Source: an uncultured Oscillospiraceae bacterium
GTDB lineage: Bacteria; Bacillota; Clostridia; Oscillospirales; Oscillospiraceae
DNA length: 54,713 bases
NCBI GenBank assembly: GCA_900763705.1
Contig: CAAFLG010000033.1
Location: 1-54,713, forward strand
Reading direction: 5' to 3'
A program made the position numbers and the translations under genes. This document shows, one piece after another, positions 25,308 to 33,581 of this stretch. The notes beneath the pieces were generated by a model that was not told where the DNA came from, searched no databases, and worked only from the letters and a program-made list of their open reading frames with translations. Position 1 is the first letter of the stretch, and each line of letters begins with the position of its first letter.

Positions 25308-26345
25308 ATGCAGATCGACGACATTCTTCTGCTCCGCATGAACCGTCAGTATCTTTTTGTCCCCGCAGAGGACGAGCTCACAGTGCTGCGCAGTCTCTGC
25401 GGCTTGCAGGCGCAGTTTTACGGCAACTGCCTGCACGCGCTGCGTCTCCGCTGCGGGAAAACGCCGGATGAGGATATCCTGCGCACCTCCGCCGTCAAAA
25501 CATGGACACTGCGCGGCACACTGCATCTGATCGCACTCGATGACCTGCCGCTCTTCCTCTACGATGGGCGCAGCCATTTTCTTCGTCCGTGCGACACAAT
25601 GGAAAATGACGACCCTCTCTCCGCCGCGCGCAAGCGCGAGCTGGCCGCGATCATTTTAGACGCCGCCCAAAAAGGCTGCGGCGGCCGCGAGGAGCTGCGC
25701 CTTCTCTGCCGCGGGCATGGCATGACCGCCGATGAAGAACAAAGCACGTTCGATCCCTGGGGCGGGCTGCTCCGCGCGCTGTGCGAAAGTGGCGTGCTCT
25801 GCCACACCGCGCAGCAGAAAAAGGCCTTTCGTCCCTGCCCGCCGTTTGCACCGATGACAAAAGCCGACGCTCTGCGCGCTCTCATGCGGCGGTATCTGAC
25901 GCACTACGGTCCCGTAACAGTACAGGACGCCGCATACTTCTTCGGCCTGCCCCAGCGAGAGCTGCTGCCGGTCATCGAATCGCTCTCCCCGCAGGAGCTC
26001 ATCTGTAAAGGTAAAATATTTTATAGTTTAAGCGATATCAATATTACCGGCGATTTATCCTGCTGCCGTTTTCTTGCTGGCTTTGACCCGCTGATGCTCG
26101 GATATGAGAAGCGGTCAAACCTGTTTTTGCCCGAAGCGTCTCTGCGCGGCGTGTTCACGCTATCCGGCATCGTGCGGCCTGCCATTCTGCTTGACGGGAA
26201 GATCGTCGGCGTTTGGAAATGCCGCGGAAAGGCTGTCGAATTGACAGGGTTAATGCCTTTACAATCCTTGCAGTGCAGGAGAATTGAACAAGAAGCTGAC
26301 CGGCTATGGAACGGATCGTTCCACAGGCTCGTATGGACGGCATAA
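25308..26345 (+). CDS. AlkZ-like winged-helix DNA glycosylase
   Basis: A 345-residue member of the winged-helix HTH_42 family, whose studied members (AlkZ, YcaQ) unhook DNA interstrand cross-links or remove bulky alkyl adducts. The catalytic Q-x-Q/D motif appears as LQAQF (Gln34-Ala-Gln36). Other family features are TWTLRGTLHLI, the winged-helix segment GPVTVQDAAYFFGL, and the conserved FDPLMLGYEKRSNLF near the C-terminus. It lies back to back with pcrA in a repair-rich region. GACGGAGG-like sequence (GGAGGCGTCCC) precedes the ATG. Confidence 0.85.
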   Translation: MQIDDILLLRMNRQYLFVPAEDELTVLRSLCGLQAQFYGNCLHALRLRCGKTPDEDILRTSAVKTWTLRGTLHLIALDDLPLFLYDGRSHFLRPCDTMENDDPLSAARKRELAAIILDAAQKGCGGREELRLLCRGHGMTADEEQSTFDPWGGLLRALCESGVLCHTAQQKKAFRPCPPFAPMTKADALRALMRRYLTHYGPVTVQDAAYFFGLPQRELLPVIESLSPQELICKGKIFYSLSDINITGDLSCCRFLAGFDPLMLGYEKRSNLFLPEASLRGVFTLSGIVRPAILLDGKIVGVWKCRGKAVELTGLMPLQSLQCRRIEQEADRLWNGSFHRLVWTA

Positions 26346-26346
26346 G

Positions 26347-26378
26347 AAAAGAGACGGACCCAGAGGTCCGTCTCTTTT
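26347..26378. terminator. Bidirectional terminator between the AlkZ-like gene and pcrA
   Basis: AAAAGAGACGGACC (26347-26360) and GGTCCGTCTCTTTT (26365-26378) form a 14-bp stem with loop CAGA. A- and T-runs are built into the stem, between convergent genes. Confidence 0.85.
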
Positions 26379-28829
26379 TCACAGCTTGGTAATATGTACC
26401 CCCGCCGTTTTGAGCATCAGCTTCTTGGTGCCGACGGTATCGAACGCCACCTCGATGAGCGCGTCACCCCCCATGGGTACAACGGAGACGACCATTCCAT
26501 CGCCGAAGGTCTTGTGGTGGATCTGATCGCCCGAGGCGAGCTGCAGCAGCGGCACTTTCGAACTTGCCGTGTGCTGCTCGCGGATCTTCTGCGCGGGGCG
26601 GGACGTGCGCTGCATCGCGCCGTCGTAGCGCGCGGCGCCCTGCGCCCTTCCGCCGAAGCCCTGCGAAGAATAGGATCCTTCAAAGTCCGTATCGCCAAAG
26701 CCGAACGACGGTCCGTTCCGATCCTGGCGACCGACCCAGTCGGCGTTGTCGCCGGGGACTTCCTCAAGAAAGCGGGACGGCAGGCTGACGCTCGTGCGGC
26801 CAAAGAGCATACGCTGGCGCGTGCAGGTCATCGTGAGCCGTTCCTTGGCGCGCGTCATCGCAACGTAGCAGAGTCTGCGCTCCTCCTCGACCTCCTCATC
26901 GTTGTAGCGCACGCGCTCGCCGGGGAAGATGCCCTCCTCCATTCCGACGACATACACGCAGGGGAACTCAAGGCCCTTCGCGCTGTGCATCGTCATCATC
27001 GTTACGCAGTTATCGCTCGTGGCGCTGTCAAGGTCGGTATAGAGCGCGATCTCATTGAGGAAGCCCGAGAGCGTCGCGTCCTCCGGGTCGTTTTCAAGGA
27101 AGGATGCGATGTTCGACTTGAGCTCCTGCACGTTTTCAAGCCTTCCGCGGCTCTCCATGTCGCCCTTCTCCCGCAGCGCGCTCACATAGCTCGTCCGCTC
27201 GCAGACCACATCGTAGAATTCAGAGAGTTCCATCGTCTCCGCCGCCTCGCGCAACGAATCGATGAGGGCGGCAAAACGCTCAAGCTTGCCCGCCGCGCTC
27301 TTGAGCACGGCGTACTCCCCCGCTGCGCGCAGAACGGAAACCATCGGCACGCCCTGCTCGCTTGCAAGGCTCTGCACGCGCTCGACGGTCGTGCCGCCGA
27401 TCCCGCGCGGCGGGTTGTTGATGATGCGGCGCAGGCGCAGATCGTCGCTCGGGTTATTGATGACGGCGAGATACGCGAGCATATCCTTGACCTCGGCGCG
27501 CTCAAAGAACTTCGTCCCGCCGACGACCTGATACGGCACGCCGTTGCGCTTGAAGGCGTATTCGAGCGCGTTCGACTGCGCGTTCATGCGGTACAAAACG
27601 GCGTTGTCCTTCCACGCCCGCCCGCGGTTATAGTCCATCATGATGCTGCTGACGATGAAATTTGCCTCGTCCTGCTCGTTGAAGACGGTCTTGATGAGCA
27701 CGCGCTCGCCCGCGCCCGCGTCGGTCCACAGGGTCTTGCCCTTGCGCCCGGTGTTATTCTTGATGACGGCGTTCGCCGCGTCGAGGATATTCTGCGTGGA
27801 GCGGTAATTCTGCTCTAAGCGGATCGTGCGGCAGCCCTTGTATTCCTTTTCAAAGTTCAGGATATTTGTAATGTCCGCCCCGCGGAATTTGTAGATGCTC
27901 TGGTCATCATCGCCGACGACGCAGATGTTGCCCTTCTCCCCCACAAGGAGCTTGATGAGAAGGTATTGCAGGCGGTTCGTATCCTGATACTCGTCGATGA
28001 GCACATAGCGGAACTTGCGGCGGTAGTAGTCGCGCACATCCTCCTCTTTTTGCAGCAGCGCGACCGCGTGGAGGATGATATCATCAAAGTCGAGCGCGTT
28101 CGCCTCGGCAAGCTTTCGCACATAGCGGGCATAGATCTTGGCGATTGCCTCTCTGCGCCAGTCGCCGCTGCCGTTCCAGCGCTTTGCATAGTCCTCCGGC
28201 GATTCCATCGCGTCCTTCGCGTTCGAAATGGCCGAGAGCGCCTCGCGCGGCGTGAGCTTCTTTTCATCGATGCCGAGCTCTTTCAGAATGTCCTTGATGA
28301 CGCGCTTGGAGTCGTCCGTATCGTAGATGGTAAAATCGCGCGAAAAACCAAGGCGGTCGATGTCGCGGCGCAGCATCCGCACGCAGGCGGAATGGAACGT
28401 CATCGCCCACACGCTCTCCGCGCCCTGAATGCCGAACGCGGACAATCTCTCGCGCAGCTCGTTTGCCGCCTTGTTCGTAAACGTCACCGCCAGCACCGAC
28501 CACGGCGCGGCGGGATCGAGCCGGCAAAGGCGCCGCATCCGGCCGCGCTCCTCCGCCGTCGGCTGCTCGGGATAATTTTCAAGAAACGCAAGGTCATCCT
28601 CCGTTGCCCACTGCGGCACCTCTTCGCTGTCGCTTCCCCGCCCGTAGGTCAAGAGGTTCGCAACGCGGTTGATGAGCACCGTCGTCTTGCCGCTGCCCGC
28701 GCCCGCGAGCAGCAGCAGCGCGCCCTCGGTCGTCAGCACGCCGCGGCGCTGCTCGGGGTTCATTCTTGCAAAATCCCGCGCGATGGCCGCCTTGCGGGCG
28801 GACACGAAGCGGGCGTTAAAATCACTCAT
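26379..28829 (-). CDS. pcrA: ATP-dependent DNA helicase PcrA/UvrD
   Basis: Superfamily 1A 3'-5' helicase for repair and replication restart, 816 residues. Visible motifs are Q (RMNPEQRRGVLTTEG), Walker A (LLAGAGSGKTTVL, about residues 36-48), Ia (AVTFTNKAANELRERL), II (VLIDEYQDTNRLQ), III (GDDDQSIYKFRGA), IV (RLEQNYRST), V (VTMMTMHSAKGLEFPCVYVVG) and VI (RRLCYVAMTRAKERL). The C-terminal tail has the RNA-polymerase-binding Tudor-like segment (GDQIHHKTFGDGMVVSV). GGAAAGGTG precedes the start. It is divergent from the LexA-controlled operon. Confidence 0.96.
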   Translation of the reverse strand: MSDFNARFVSARKAAIARDFARMNPEQRRGVLTTEGALLLLAGAGSGKTTVLINRVANLLTYGRGSDSEEVPQWATEDDLAFLENYPEQPTAEERGRMRRLCRLDPAAPWSVLAVTFTNKAANELRERLSAFGIQGAESVWAMTFHSACVRMLRRDIDRLGFSRDFTIYDTDDSKRVIKDILKELGIDEKKLTPREALSAISNAKDAMESPEDYAKRWNGSGDWRREAIAKIYARYVRKLAEANALDFDDIILHAVALLQKEEDVRDYYRRKFRYVLIDEYQDTNRLQYLLIKLLVGEKGNICVVGDDDQSIYKFRGADITNILNFEKEYKGCRTIRLEQNYRSTQNILDAANAVIKNNTGRKGKTLWTDAGAGERVLIKTVFNEQDEANFIVSSIMMDYNRGRAWKDNAVLYRMNAQSNALEYAFKRNGVPYQVVGGTKFFERAEVKDMLAYLAVINNPSDDLRLRRIINNPPRGIGGTTVERVQSLASEQGVPMVSVLRAAGEYAVLKSAAGKLERFAALIDSLREAAETMELSEFYDVVCERTSYVSALREKGDMESRGRLENVQELKSNIASFLENDPEDATLSGFLNEIALYTDLDSATSDNCVTMMTMHSAKGLEFPCVYVVGMEEGIFPGERVRYNDEEVEEERRLCYVAMTRAKERLTMTCTRQRMLFGRTSVSLPSRFLEEVPGDNADWVGRQDRNGPSFGFGDTDFEGSYSSQGFGGRAQGAARYDGAMQRTSRPAQKIREQHTASSKVPLLQLASGDQIHHKTFGDGMVVSVVPMGGDALIEVAFDTVGTKKLMLKTAGVHITKL

Positions 28830-28858
28830 ACGCTTTTCACCTTTCCTGATCTTCCAGC

Positions 28859-28887
28859 ATTTTACCCTTTTTTCCTTCTTCGGTCAA
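28859..28887 (-). promoter_or_regulatory. pcrA promoter
   Basis: On the minus strand TTGACC (28887-28882) and TAAAAT (28864-28859) are 17 nt apart. No perfect GAACnnnnGTTC box overlaps it; the nearest LexA box begins about 49 bp away. Confidence 0.7.
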
Positions 28888-28928
28888 CCGTCTTTGCGCA
28901 AAAATAGATATTTTGTTCGATTTTTCAG

Positions 28929-28976
28929 TTGACAAGAACGTATGTTCGATTTATAATAACACTCGAACAAAAGTTC
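28929..28976 (+). promoter_or_regulatory. Sigma-A promoter with two LexA boxes
   Basis: TTGACA (28929-28934) and TATAAT (28952-28957) are both consensus, with a 17-nt spacer. The spacer contains GAACGTATGTTC (28936-28947), a perfect LexA half-site pair of the Gram-positive SOS box (GAACnnnnGTTC). A second box, GAACAAAAGTTC (28965-28976), lies at the expected start site. This strongly indicates LexA repression of the following operon. Confidence 0.9.
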
Positions 28977-28998
28977 TAACGCAAGGAGGAGTCATCAA

Positions 28999-29121
28999 AT
29001 GTCTGTTTCTGCTTTTATCTTCATTCTCATCGGTGTCAGCTTTGTCACCACCAAGGTGATGAACCTGCTGTTCCTGCTCGATCAGCCCGCCGGCCGCCGC
29101 AGGACGAGATACGCCCGCTGA
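28999..29121 (+). CDS. SOS-controlled 40-residue membrane peptide
   Basis: Starts MSVSAFIFILIGVSFVTTKV, then MNLLFLLDQPAGRRRTRYAR. Residues 3-27 are a single hydrophobic helix, followed by a strongly basic, arginine-rich tail. AAGGAGGA (28983-28990) is well placed for ATG 28999. It is the first gene after two LexA boxes and lies 4 nt before the radical SAM gene. Small SOS-induced membrane proteins elsewhere (YneA, SosA, TisB) block division or depolarise membranes, but this peptide shows no clear similarity to them. Function is unassigned. Confidence 0.75.
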   Translation: MSVSAFIFILIGVSFVTTKVMNLLFLLDQPAGRRRTRYAR

Positions 29122-29125
29122 AAAA

Positions 29126-30394
29126 ATGGAGCTGCTCGATAAACTCACCATCCTGGCCGACGCGGCGAAGTACGACGCCGCCTGCACCTCAAGCGGGGCT
29201 AAGCGCGGCTTTCAGGAGGGAAAGATTGGCTGCACCTCCTCGTCTGTCGCGGGCTGCTGCCACAGCTTTTCCGCCGATGGGCGCTGCATCACGCTTTTGA
29301 AGGTCCTGCTCTCAAACGACTGCTGCTACAACTGCAAATACTGCGTCAACCGCTGCACGAACGATACCCCGCGCGCGACCTTCACACCCGAGGAGCTCTC
29401 GGAGCTGACCATACAGTTCTACCGCCGCAACTACATTGAAGGTCTCTTTCTCTCCTCCGGCGTGCTGCGCTCGCCAGACTACACAACGGAGCTGATGATC
29501 CGCACGCTCTCGCTTTTGCGCAACGAATATCGCTTCAACGGCTACATCCACGCAAAGGCCATCCCCGGCACATCGCCGGAGCTTGTGGAGCAGCTCGGCT
29601 TTTTGGCCGACCGCTTGAGTGTGAACATCGAGCTGCCGAGCGAGGCGGGACTCAAGCTGCTCGCCCCGAACAAGACCCGGCAGGCGATCCTGCGCCCGAT
29701 GACACAGATCCGCGACCGCGCGAAGCAAAGCCGTCAGGAGCTTGTCAAATATAAGCACGCGCCGCGCTTCGCCCCCGCGGGTCAGAGCACACAGCTCATC
29801 GTCGGCGCGACAAAGGAAAGCGACCTGCACATTCTGAATCTCACGCAGGCGCTCTATGATTCCTACCGCCTCAAACGCGTTTTTTACTCAGCCTATGTGC
29901 CGGTCGTCGAAAATACGCTCCTGCCCGCGCTTGACACCAAGCCGCCGCTGCTGCGCGAGCACCGGCTCTATCAGGCGGACTGGCTGCTGCGCTTTTACGG
30001 CTTTCGCGCAGATGAACTGCTCGATGACAGCGCGCCGGACTTTAACCCCGATCTTGATCCCAAATGCTGCTGGGCGCTGCGCCACCCTGAATTTTTCCCC
30101 GTCGAGGTCAACCGCGCGGACTATGAAGCGCTGCTGCGCGTGCCGGGCATCGGCGTTGTGAGCGCCAAACGCATTCTCGTTGCGCGGCGCTCAGGTACGC
30201 TGCGTGCGGAGGATCTTCAAAAGCTCGGCGTCGTGATGAAGCGTGCGCAGTTTTTCCTCACCTGCAGCGGACGCTGCGCCGCGCCGCTCAGGCTGTCGCA
30301 GGAGGGCATTTTGCAAAATCTGATGGCCGTGGAGCGCCGCGCGCTCCCACAGGCCGAGGCACAGCAGCTATCCCTTTTCGATCAGGTCGGCTGA
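29126..30394 (+). CDS. Putative DNA modification/repair radical SAM protein (TIGR03916 type)
   Basis: A 422-residue protein with a radical SAM core. The cluster cysteines are Cys66-x3-Cys70-x2-Cys73 in the DCCYNCKYC segment. The SAM-binding TIM barrel follows (FLSSGVLRSPDYTTELMI, YIHAKAIPGTSPELV, LSVNIELPSEAGLKLLAP). A C-terminal helix-hairpin-helix DNA-binding motif, LLRVPGIGVVSAKRILVARR, lies near residues 336-355. It has no clear Shine-Dalgarno and is probably translated by coupling to the 40-residue gene. It pairs with the next gene, as in the TIGR03916/TIGR03915 two-gene system. The reaction is unknown. Confidence 0.88.
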   Translation: MELLDKLTILADAAKYDAACTSSGAKRGFQEGKIGCTSSSVAGCCHSFSADGRCITLLKVLLSNDCCYNCKYCVNRCTNDTPRATFTPEELSELTIQFYRRNYIEGLFLSSGVLRSPDYTTELMIRTLSLLRNEYRFNGYIHAKAIPGTSPELVEQLGFLADRLSVNIELPSEAGLKLLAPNKTRQAILRPMTQIRDRAKQSRQELVKYKHAPRFAPAGQSTQLIVGATKESDLHILNLTQALYDSYRLKRVFYSAYVPVVENTLLPALDTKPPLLREHRLYQADWLLRFYGFRADELLDDSAPDFNPDLDPKCCWALRHPEFFPVEVNRADYEALLRVPGIGVVSAKRILVARRSGTLRAEDLQKLGVVMKRAQFFLTCSGRCAAPLRLSQEGILQNLMAVERRALPQAEAQQLSLFDQVG

Positions 30395-30405
30395 AGGAGG
30401 ACGCC

Positions 30406-31275
30406 ATGGCGTGGCGCGAGATCATCTATCAATATGACGGCAGCTTTGAAGGGCTTCTTTGCTGCGTATTTGAAAGCTACACAAAAAAAGAACGCCCCAC
30501 CGCGATCCTGCGCGATGGGGACGAAGAGCCGAGTCTTTTTGAAATTCGCGCCGTTGCGACCGACCGCGCGCACGCGCAGCGCATCTATCGCAGCCTTTAC
30601 CGAAGGAGCCCCGATGTCGGCCCCTTCCTGCGCCGCGCGTTTCTCACCTGCCTTCCCGACAAGGAGATCGCTATTTACCGCTTCATCGTTCAATTCTACC
30701 GCGAGGGCGCGCCGCTGCTCTCGCGCCTTGCCGACGAGACCTATCTGCCGCTGCTCAAGGCTGTGCGGCATCTGTCGAACGAGGTTGAGCAGTTTCGCGG
30801 CTTCACCCGCTTTTCCGACTTTGACGGTGTGCTCGGCGCGGAGATCGCGCCGAAAAACCGCGTGCTGCCCATGCTGCGCCGCCACTTCTGCGAGCGTTAT
30901 TACAGTGAAGTATTTTTCCTTTACGACCGCACGCACCGCGAGGCGCTGCTCTACAGCGGCGGCGTATCGCGCATCGTACCGCTCGAGCACTTTGAAATGG
31001 CGCAGCCGGACGAGGAGGAGGCTGGTTATCGCCGCCTCTGGCGCCGCTTTTACGACACCATCGCCATCGAAGCGCGCAGAAACGAGAAGCTCCGCATGAC
31101 GCACATGCCCAAGCGCTACTGGGGCATGATGACGGAGTTTCAGGACGAGCCTTTCTTTACGCCTCGTCCGAAAGCGCCAGATGCAGCTTCTCGATCGCCC
31201 GGCGCTCCAAGCGCGATACCTGCACCTGCGATACGCCCAGAATGTGCGCCGCCTGCTGCTGCGTCAAGCCCTTGA
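30406..31275 (+). CDS. DNA metabolism protein (TIGR03915 / DUF4130 type), with extended tail
   Basis: A 289-residue protein whose first 250 residues match the TIGR03915 family: YQYDGSFEGLLCCVFESY at the start, PLLKAVRHLSNEVEQFRGFTRF, IAPKNRVLPMLRRHFCERY, and MPKRYWGMMTEFQ, where the family normally ends. GAAGGAGG precedes the ATG. It follows the radical SAM gene by 11 nt. The last 40 residues are Ala/Pro/Ser-rich, correspond to reading antisense to the 3' end of sigF, and are probably an accidental extension. Function is unknown; family members are thought to act on nucleic acids. Confidence 0.85.
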   Translation: MAWREIIYQYDGSFEGLLCCVFESYTKKERPTAILRDGDEEPSLFEIRAVATDRAHAQRIYRSLYRRSPDVGPFLRRAFLTCLPDKEIAIYRFIVQFYREGAPLLSRLADETYLPLLKAVRHLSNEVEQFRGFTRFSDFDGVLGAEIAPKNRVLPMLRRHFCERYYSEVFFLYDRTHREALLYSGGVSRIVPLEHFEMAQPDEEEAGYRRLWRRFYDTIAIEARRNEKLRMTHMPKRYWGMMTEFQDEPFFTPRPKAPDAASRSPGAPSAIPAPAIRPECAPPAAASSP

Positions 31276-31867
31276 AAAAGCGCAGCAGGATCGTCATTTT
31301 CTCGCGCTCCGGCAGCGCGTCGATTGCTTCGCGCAGCGCGAGGCGCTCGATCATTCCTTCTTCGCTCGACTCATCGCCGAGCGTTCCCTCGAGCGTCAGT
31401 CCGTCGCCCATCTCGCGCTGCAAGCTGTCCGGTTCCATCACCGCGATCTCGCACTGGGCGATCTCCTCGGTCGGAAGTCCCGTCTCCTCGGCAAGCTCGG
31501 AGAGCGCCGGCTCGCGGCCAAGCACATTTTTGAGTCTCTCACGCGCGGTAAAGATCGCCGCCGCCTGCTCGCGCACGCTGCGGCTGACCTTGATCGCACC
31601 GTCATCGCGCAGAAAGCGGCGGATCTCGCCTGCGATCTTCGGCACGGCATAGGTTGAAAACTGCGTCCCAAATGTAATGTCAAATCCCTTTACCGCTTTG
31701 ATAAATCCAAGGCATCCGAGCTGATACAGGTCGTCCGGCTCCACGCCGCGCCCGTAGTAGCGGCGCACGATGCTCCAGATGAGGCCGCTGTTGTCACGCA
31801 GCATTTGCTCGCAGGCCTGCTCATCTCCCTGCGCCGCGGCCTCCAACAGTTCCGCCGTGCCATTCAT
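31157..31867 (-). CDS. sigF: RNA polymerase sporulation sigma factor SigF
   Basis: First forespore-specific sigma factor, 236 residues. Region 2 has PDDLYQLGCLGFIKAVKGFD and FSTYAVPKIAGEIRRFLRDDG, and region 4 has QQQAAHILGVSQVQVSRLERRAIEK. It is the third gene of spoIIAA-spoIIAB-sigF, with a 4-nt overlap with spoIIAB. Activity is normally held by the anti-sigma SpoIIAB and released by SpoIIAA. Its 3' end overlaps the convergent TIGR03915 gene by 119 bp. Confidence 0.95.
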   Translation of the reverse strand: MNGTAELLEAAAQGDEQACEQMLRDNSGLIWSIVRRYYGRGVEPDDLYQLGCLGFIKAVKGFDITFGTQFSTYAVPKIAGEIRRFLRDDGAIKVSRSVREQAAAIFTARERLKNVLGREPALSELAEETGLPTEEIAQCEIAVMEPDSLQREMGDGLTLEGTLGDESSEEGMIERLALREAIDALPEREKMTILLRFFKGLTQQQAAHILGVSQVQVSRLERRAIEKLHLALSDEA

Positions 31868-32310
31868 CGACGCGACGGGCGCAGCGCGATCCGGCGCTTC
31901 ATTGTCACGACCGTTCCCTTGCCGTTTTTCGAGCGAACGGTCAGCGCGTCCATGAAGCTCTCCATGATCGTAAAGCCCATGCCGCTACGCTCTTCTCCGC
32001 CGGTCGTGTAGAGCGGCTCGCGCGCCTTTTCCACATCCGCGATGCCGCAGCCCCAGTCGCGCACGGTGATCTCCAGCAGATTGCCGTCGAAAATGCTCGC
32101 GCGCAGCGCGATCCTGCCGAGCTCCTGCGGATAGGCGTGGACAATGGCGTTTGTCACCGCCTCGCTTACGGCGGTCTTGATGTCGCCGAGCTCGTCGAGC
32201 GTCGGGTCGAGCTGGGCGGCAAAGGCTGCGACCGCGGCGCGCGCCAGCCCCTCGTTGACACTGCGGCTCGGAAATTCAATGGCTATGTAATTATTCGGTT
32301 TTACCTTCAT
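31864..32310 (-). CDS. spoIIAB: Anti-sigma F factor and protein kinase SpoIIAB
   Basis: A 148-residue GHKL-fold serine kinase and anti-sigma factor. The N-box is AVSEAVTNAIVHAYP near residues 46-60, the G1-type DWGCGIAD follows, and the G2 box is GGEERSGMGFTIMESFMD. It binds SigF and phosphorylates SpoIIAA. ATG 32310 is chosen from the family start (MKVKPNNYIAIEFPSRSVNE). It overlaps the end of spoIIAA by 20 bp and the start of sigF by 4 nt. Confidence 0.95.
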   Translation of the reverse strand: MKVKPNNYIAIEFPSRSVNEGLARAAVAAFAAQLDPTLDELGDIKTAVSEAVTNAIVHAYPQELGRIALRASIFDGNLLEITVRDWGCGIADVEKAREPLYTTGGEERSGMGFTIMESFMDALTVRSKNGKGTVVTMKRRIALRPSRR

Positions 32311-32629
32311 CGCTGCTGCCTCCTTCCTCAAGCGGGATGATGCGAAAAATGCCCGCCGCGTCAAACACGCGTTTTGCCTGCGGCGGTACCTGCCGCAGCA
32401 CCGCGCCGCCGCCGAGCGCACGCATCCGCTTCTGCGCCCGCATCACGACTGCGATGCCGGATGAATCCATAAAGCTCACGCCCGAAAAATCCAGCGTCAG
32501 CTTGAGCGGCAGCGCGGCGTCCAGCGCCAGTTCCATGCGCTGCATCACGTCCTTCGCCCCGTGGTGGTCGAGTTCTCCACGCAGCGTGAGCGTGAGTTCC
32601 CGCCCCGCGTCTTTGGAAATGATGTCCAA
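32291..32629 (-). CDS. spoIIAA: Anti-sigma F factor antagonist SpoIIAA
   Basis: A STAS-domain protein, 112 residues. The phosphorylated serine lies in FSGVSFMDSSGIAVVMRAQK near residues 45-64. The family start corresponds to a TTG codon at 32629, preceded by AGAAGGAGG with an 8-nt gap. A GTG further upstream at 32671 has no such site and is less likely. TATACT just upstream may be a -10 element, but I cannot confirm the SigH-type promoter usual for this operon. Confidence 0.88.
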   Translation of the reverse strand: MDIISKDAGRELTLTLRGELDHHGAKDVMQRMELALDAALPLKLTLDFSGVSFMDSSGIAVVMRAQKRMRALGGGAVLRQVPPQAKRVFDAAGIFRIIPLEEGGSSDEGKTE

Positions 32630-32860
32630 GCCTTTTCCCTCCTTCTGCGGTTGATTGTTCTTCCACAGCACAGAGTATAGCCTGTCTGGTCGCTCCTTTT
32701 TTGTCGAAAGAGCGCGGCATATTGATTTTTGTTTTGCCGGATGGCCTTGTCAACTGCAAGAAGTTGATACCGAACCGCAGCCGTGATCCCTCAAATGATT
32801 GATTCGATAGAAACAATGTGTTAGTATGATGGTAATTTGATCACGCGGAGGAAGTTTTGC

Positions 32861-33397
32861 ATGAATATTACCGTCTATCTTGGCGCAAACGAAGGGAATG
32901 ACCCGAACTTACGAAAAGCGGTCGAGGAATTGGGCGCATGGATCGGAAGCAGCGGGAATGCGCTGGTCTATGGCGGCTCCAAATCCGGGCTGATGGGCGC
33001 GATCGCGGACAGCGTTCTGCAATCCGGCGGTGAAGTCACCGGCGTCGAGCCGCAGTTTTTCATCGAAAACGAATTTCAGCACGAGGGCCTGACGAAATTG
33101 ATCGTGACCGAGGATATGTCGGAGCGCAAGAAGAAAATGATCGAGCTGGGCGACGCCTTCATCGCCTTCCCCGGCGGCACGGGAACATTGGAGGAAATTG
33201 CGGAGGTCATGTCGAAGGTTTCCTTGAAGCACCTGAGCGCACCGTGCATCCTCTATAACTTAGATGGCTACTACAACGATCTGAGATTGCTTTTGCACCG
33301 CATGATCGAAAAGGGACTGTCTTCCAAAGAGCGGCAATCGGGCATCTATTTTGCCAAAAATCTTGAGGATATCAAGCGAATCTTACAATCCGTATAA
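32861..33397 (+). CDS. LOG family protein
   Basis: A 178-residue Rossmann-fold protein of the LOG (lonely guy) family, related to cytokinin riboside 5'-monophosphate phosphoribohydrolases. Diagnostic segments are LVYGGSKSGLMGAIAD (about residues 34-49) and the catalytic AFPGGTGTLEEIAEV near residues 106-120. The C-terminus is amphipathic (LEDIKRIL). ATG 32861 follows GCGGAGGAAG. In bacteria the activity is usually on AMP or related nucleotides, and the role here is unknown. It is divergent from spoIIAA. The stretch 33398-33581 after it holds no gene I can support. Confidence 0.88.
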   Translation: MNITVYLGANEGNDPNLRKAVEELGAWIGSSGNALVYGGSKSGLMGAIADSVLQSGGEVTGVEPQFFIENEFQHEGLTKLIVTEDMSERKKKMIELGDAFIAFPGGTGTLEEIAEVMSKVSLKHLSAPCILYNLDGYYNDLRLLLHRMIEKGLSSKERQSGIYFAKNLEDIKRILQSV

Positions 33398-33581
33398 CGC
33401 CCGGTCGTCTGCGAAAAAGTCTGAAAGTGAGTGGAAAAGGTAAAAAAGAAAGCTGAACTGCCCCAGGGTTATTTTATTCTGACGCTGGGACTGTCCGCTC
33501 CGCCGGAATCCAACCGGGCAGCGGCAAAAACCACGCGTTTGACGTGTGCGTGAGGAACATAGGGCTTTGCCCGCATAAGAA

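Noticed and set aside
28888..28928. CGAACAAAATATC-like sequence near the pcrA promoter (minus strand) as a third LexA box
   Set aside because: The second half does not match GTTC, so pcrA is not called SOS-controlled.
33431..33550. Possible short frame (GTG at 33431) after the LOG gene
   Set aside because: No ribosome binding site and no recognised pattern. Treated as non-coding or a decayed remnant.
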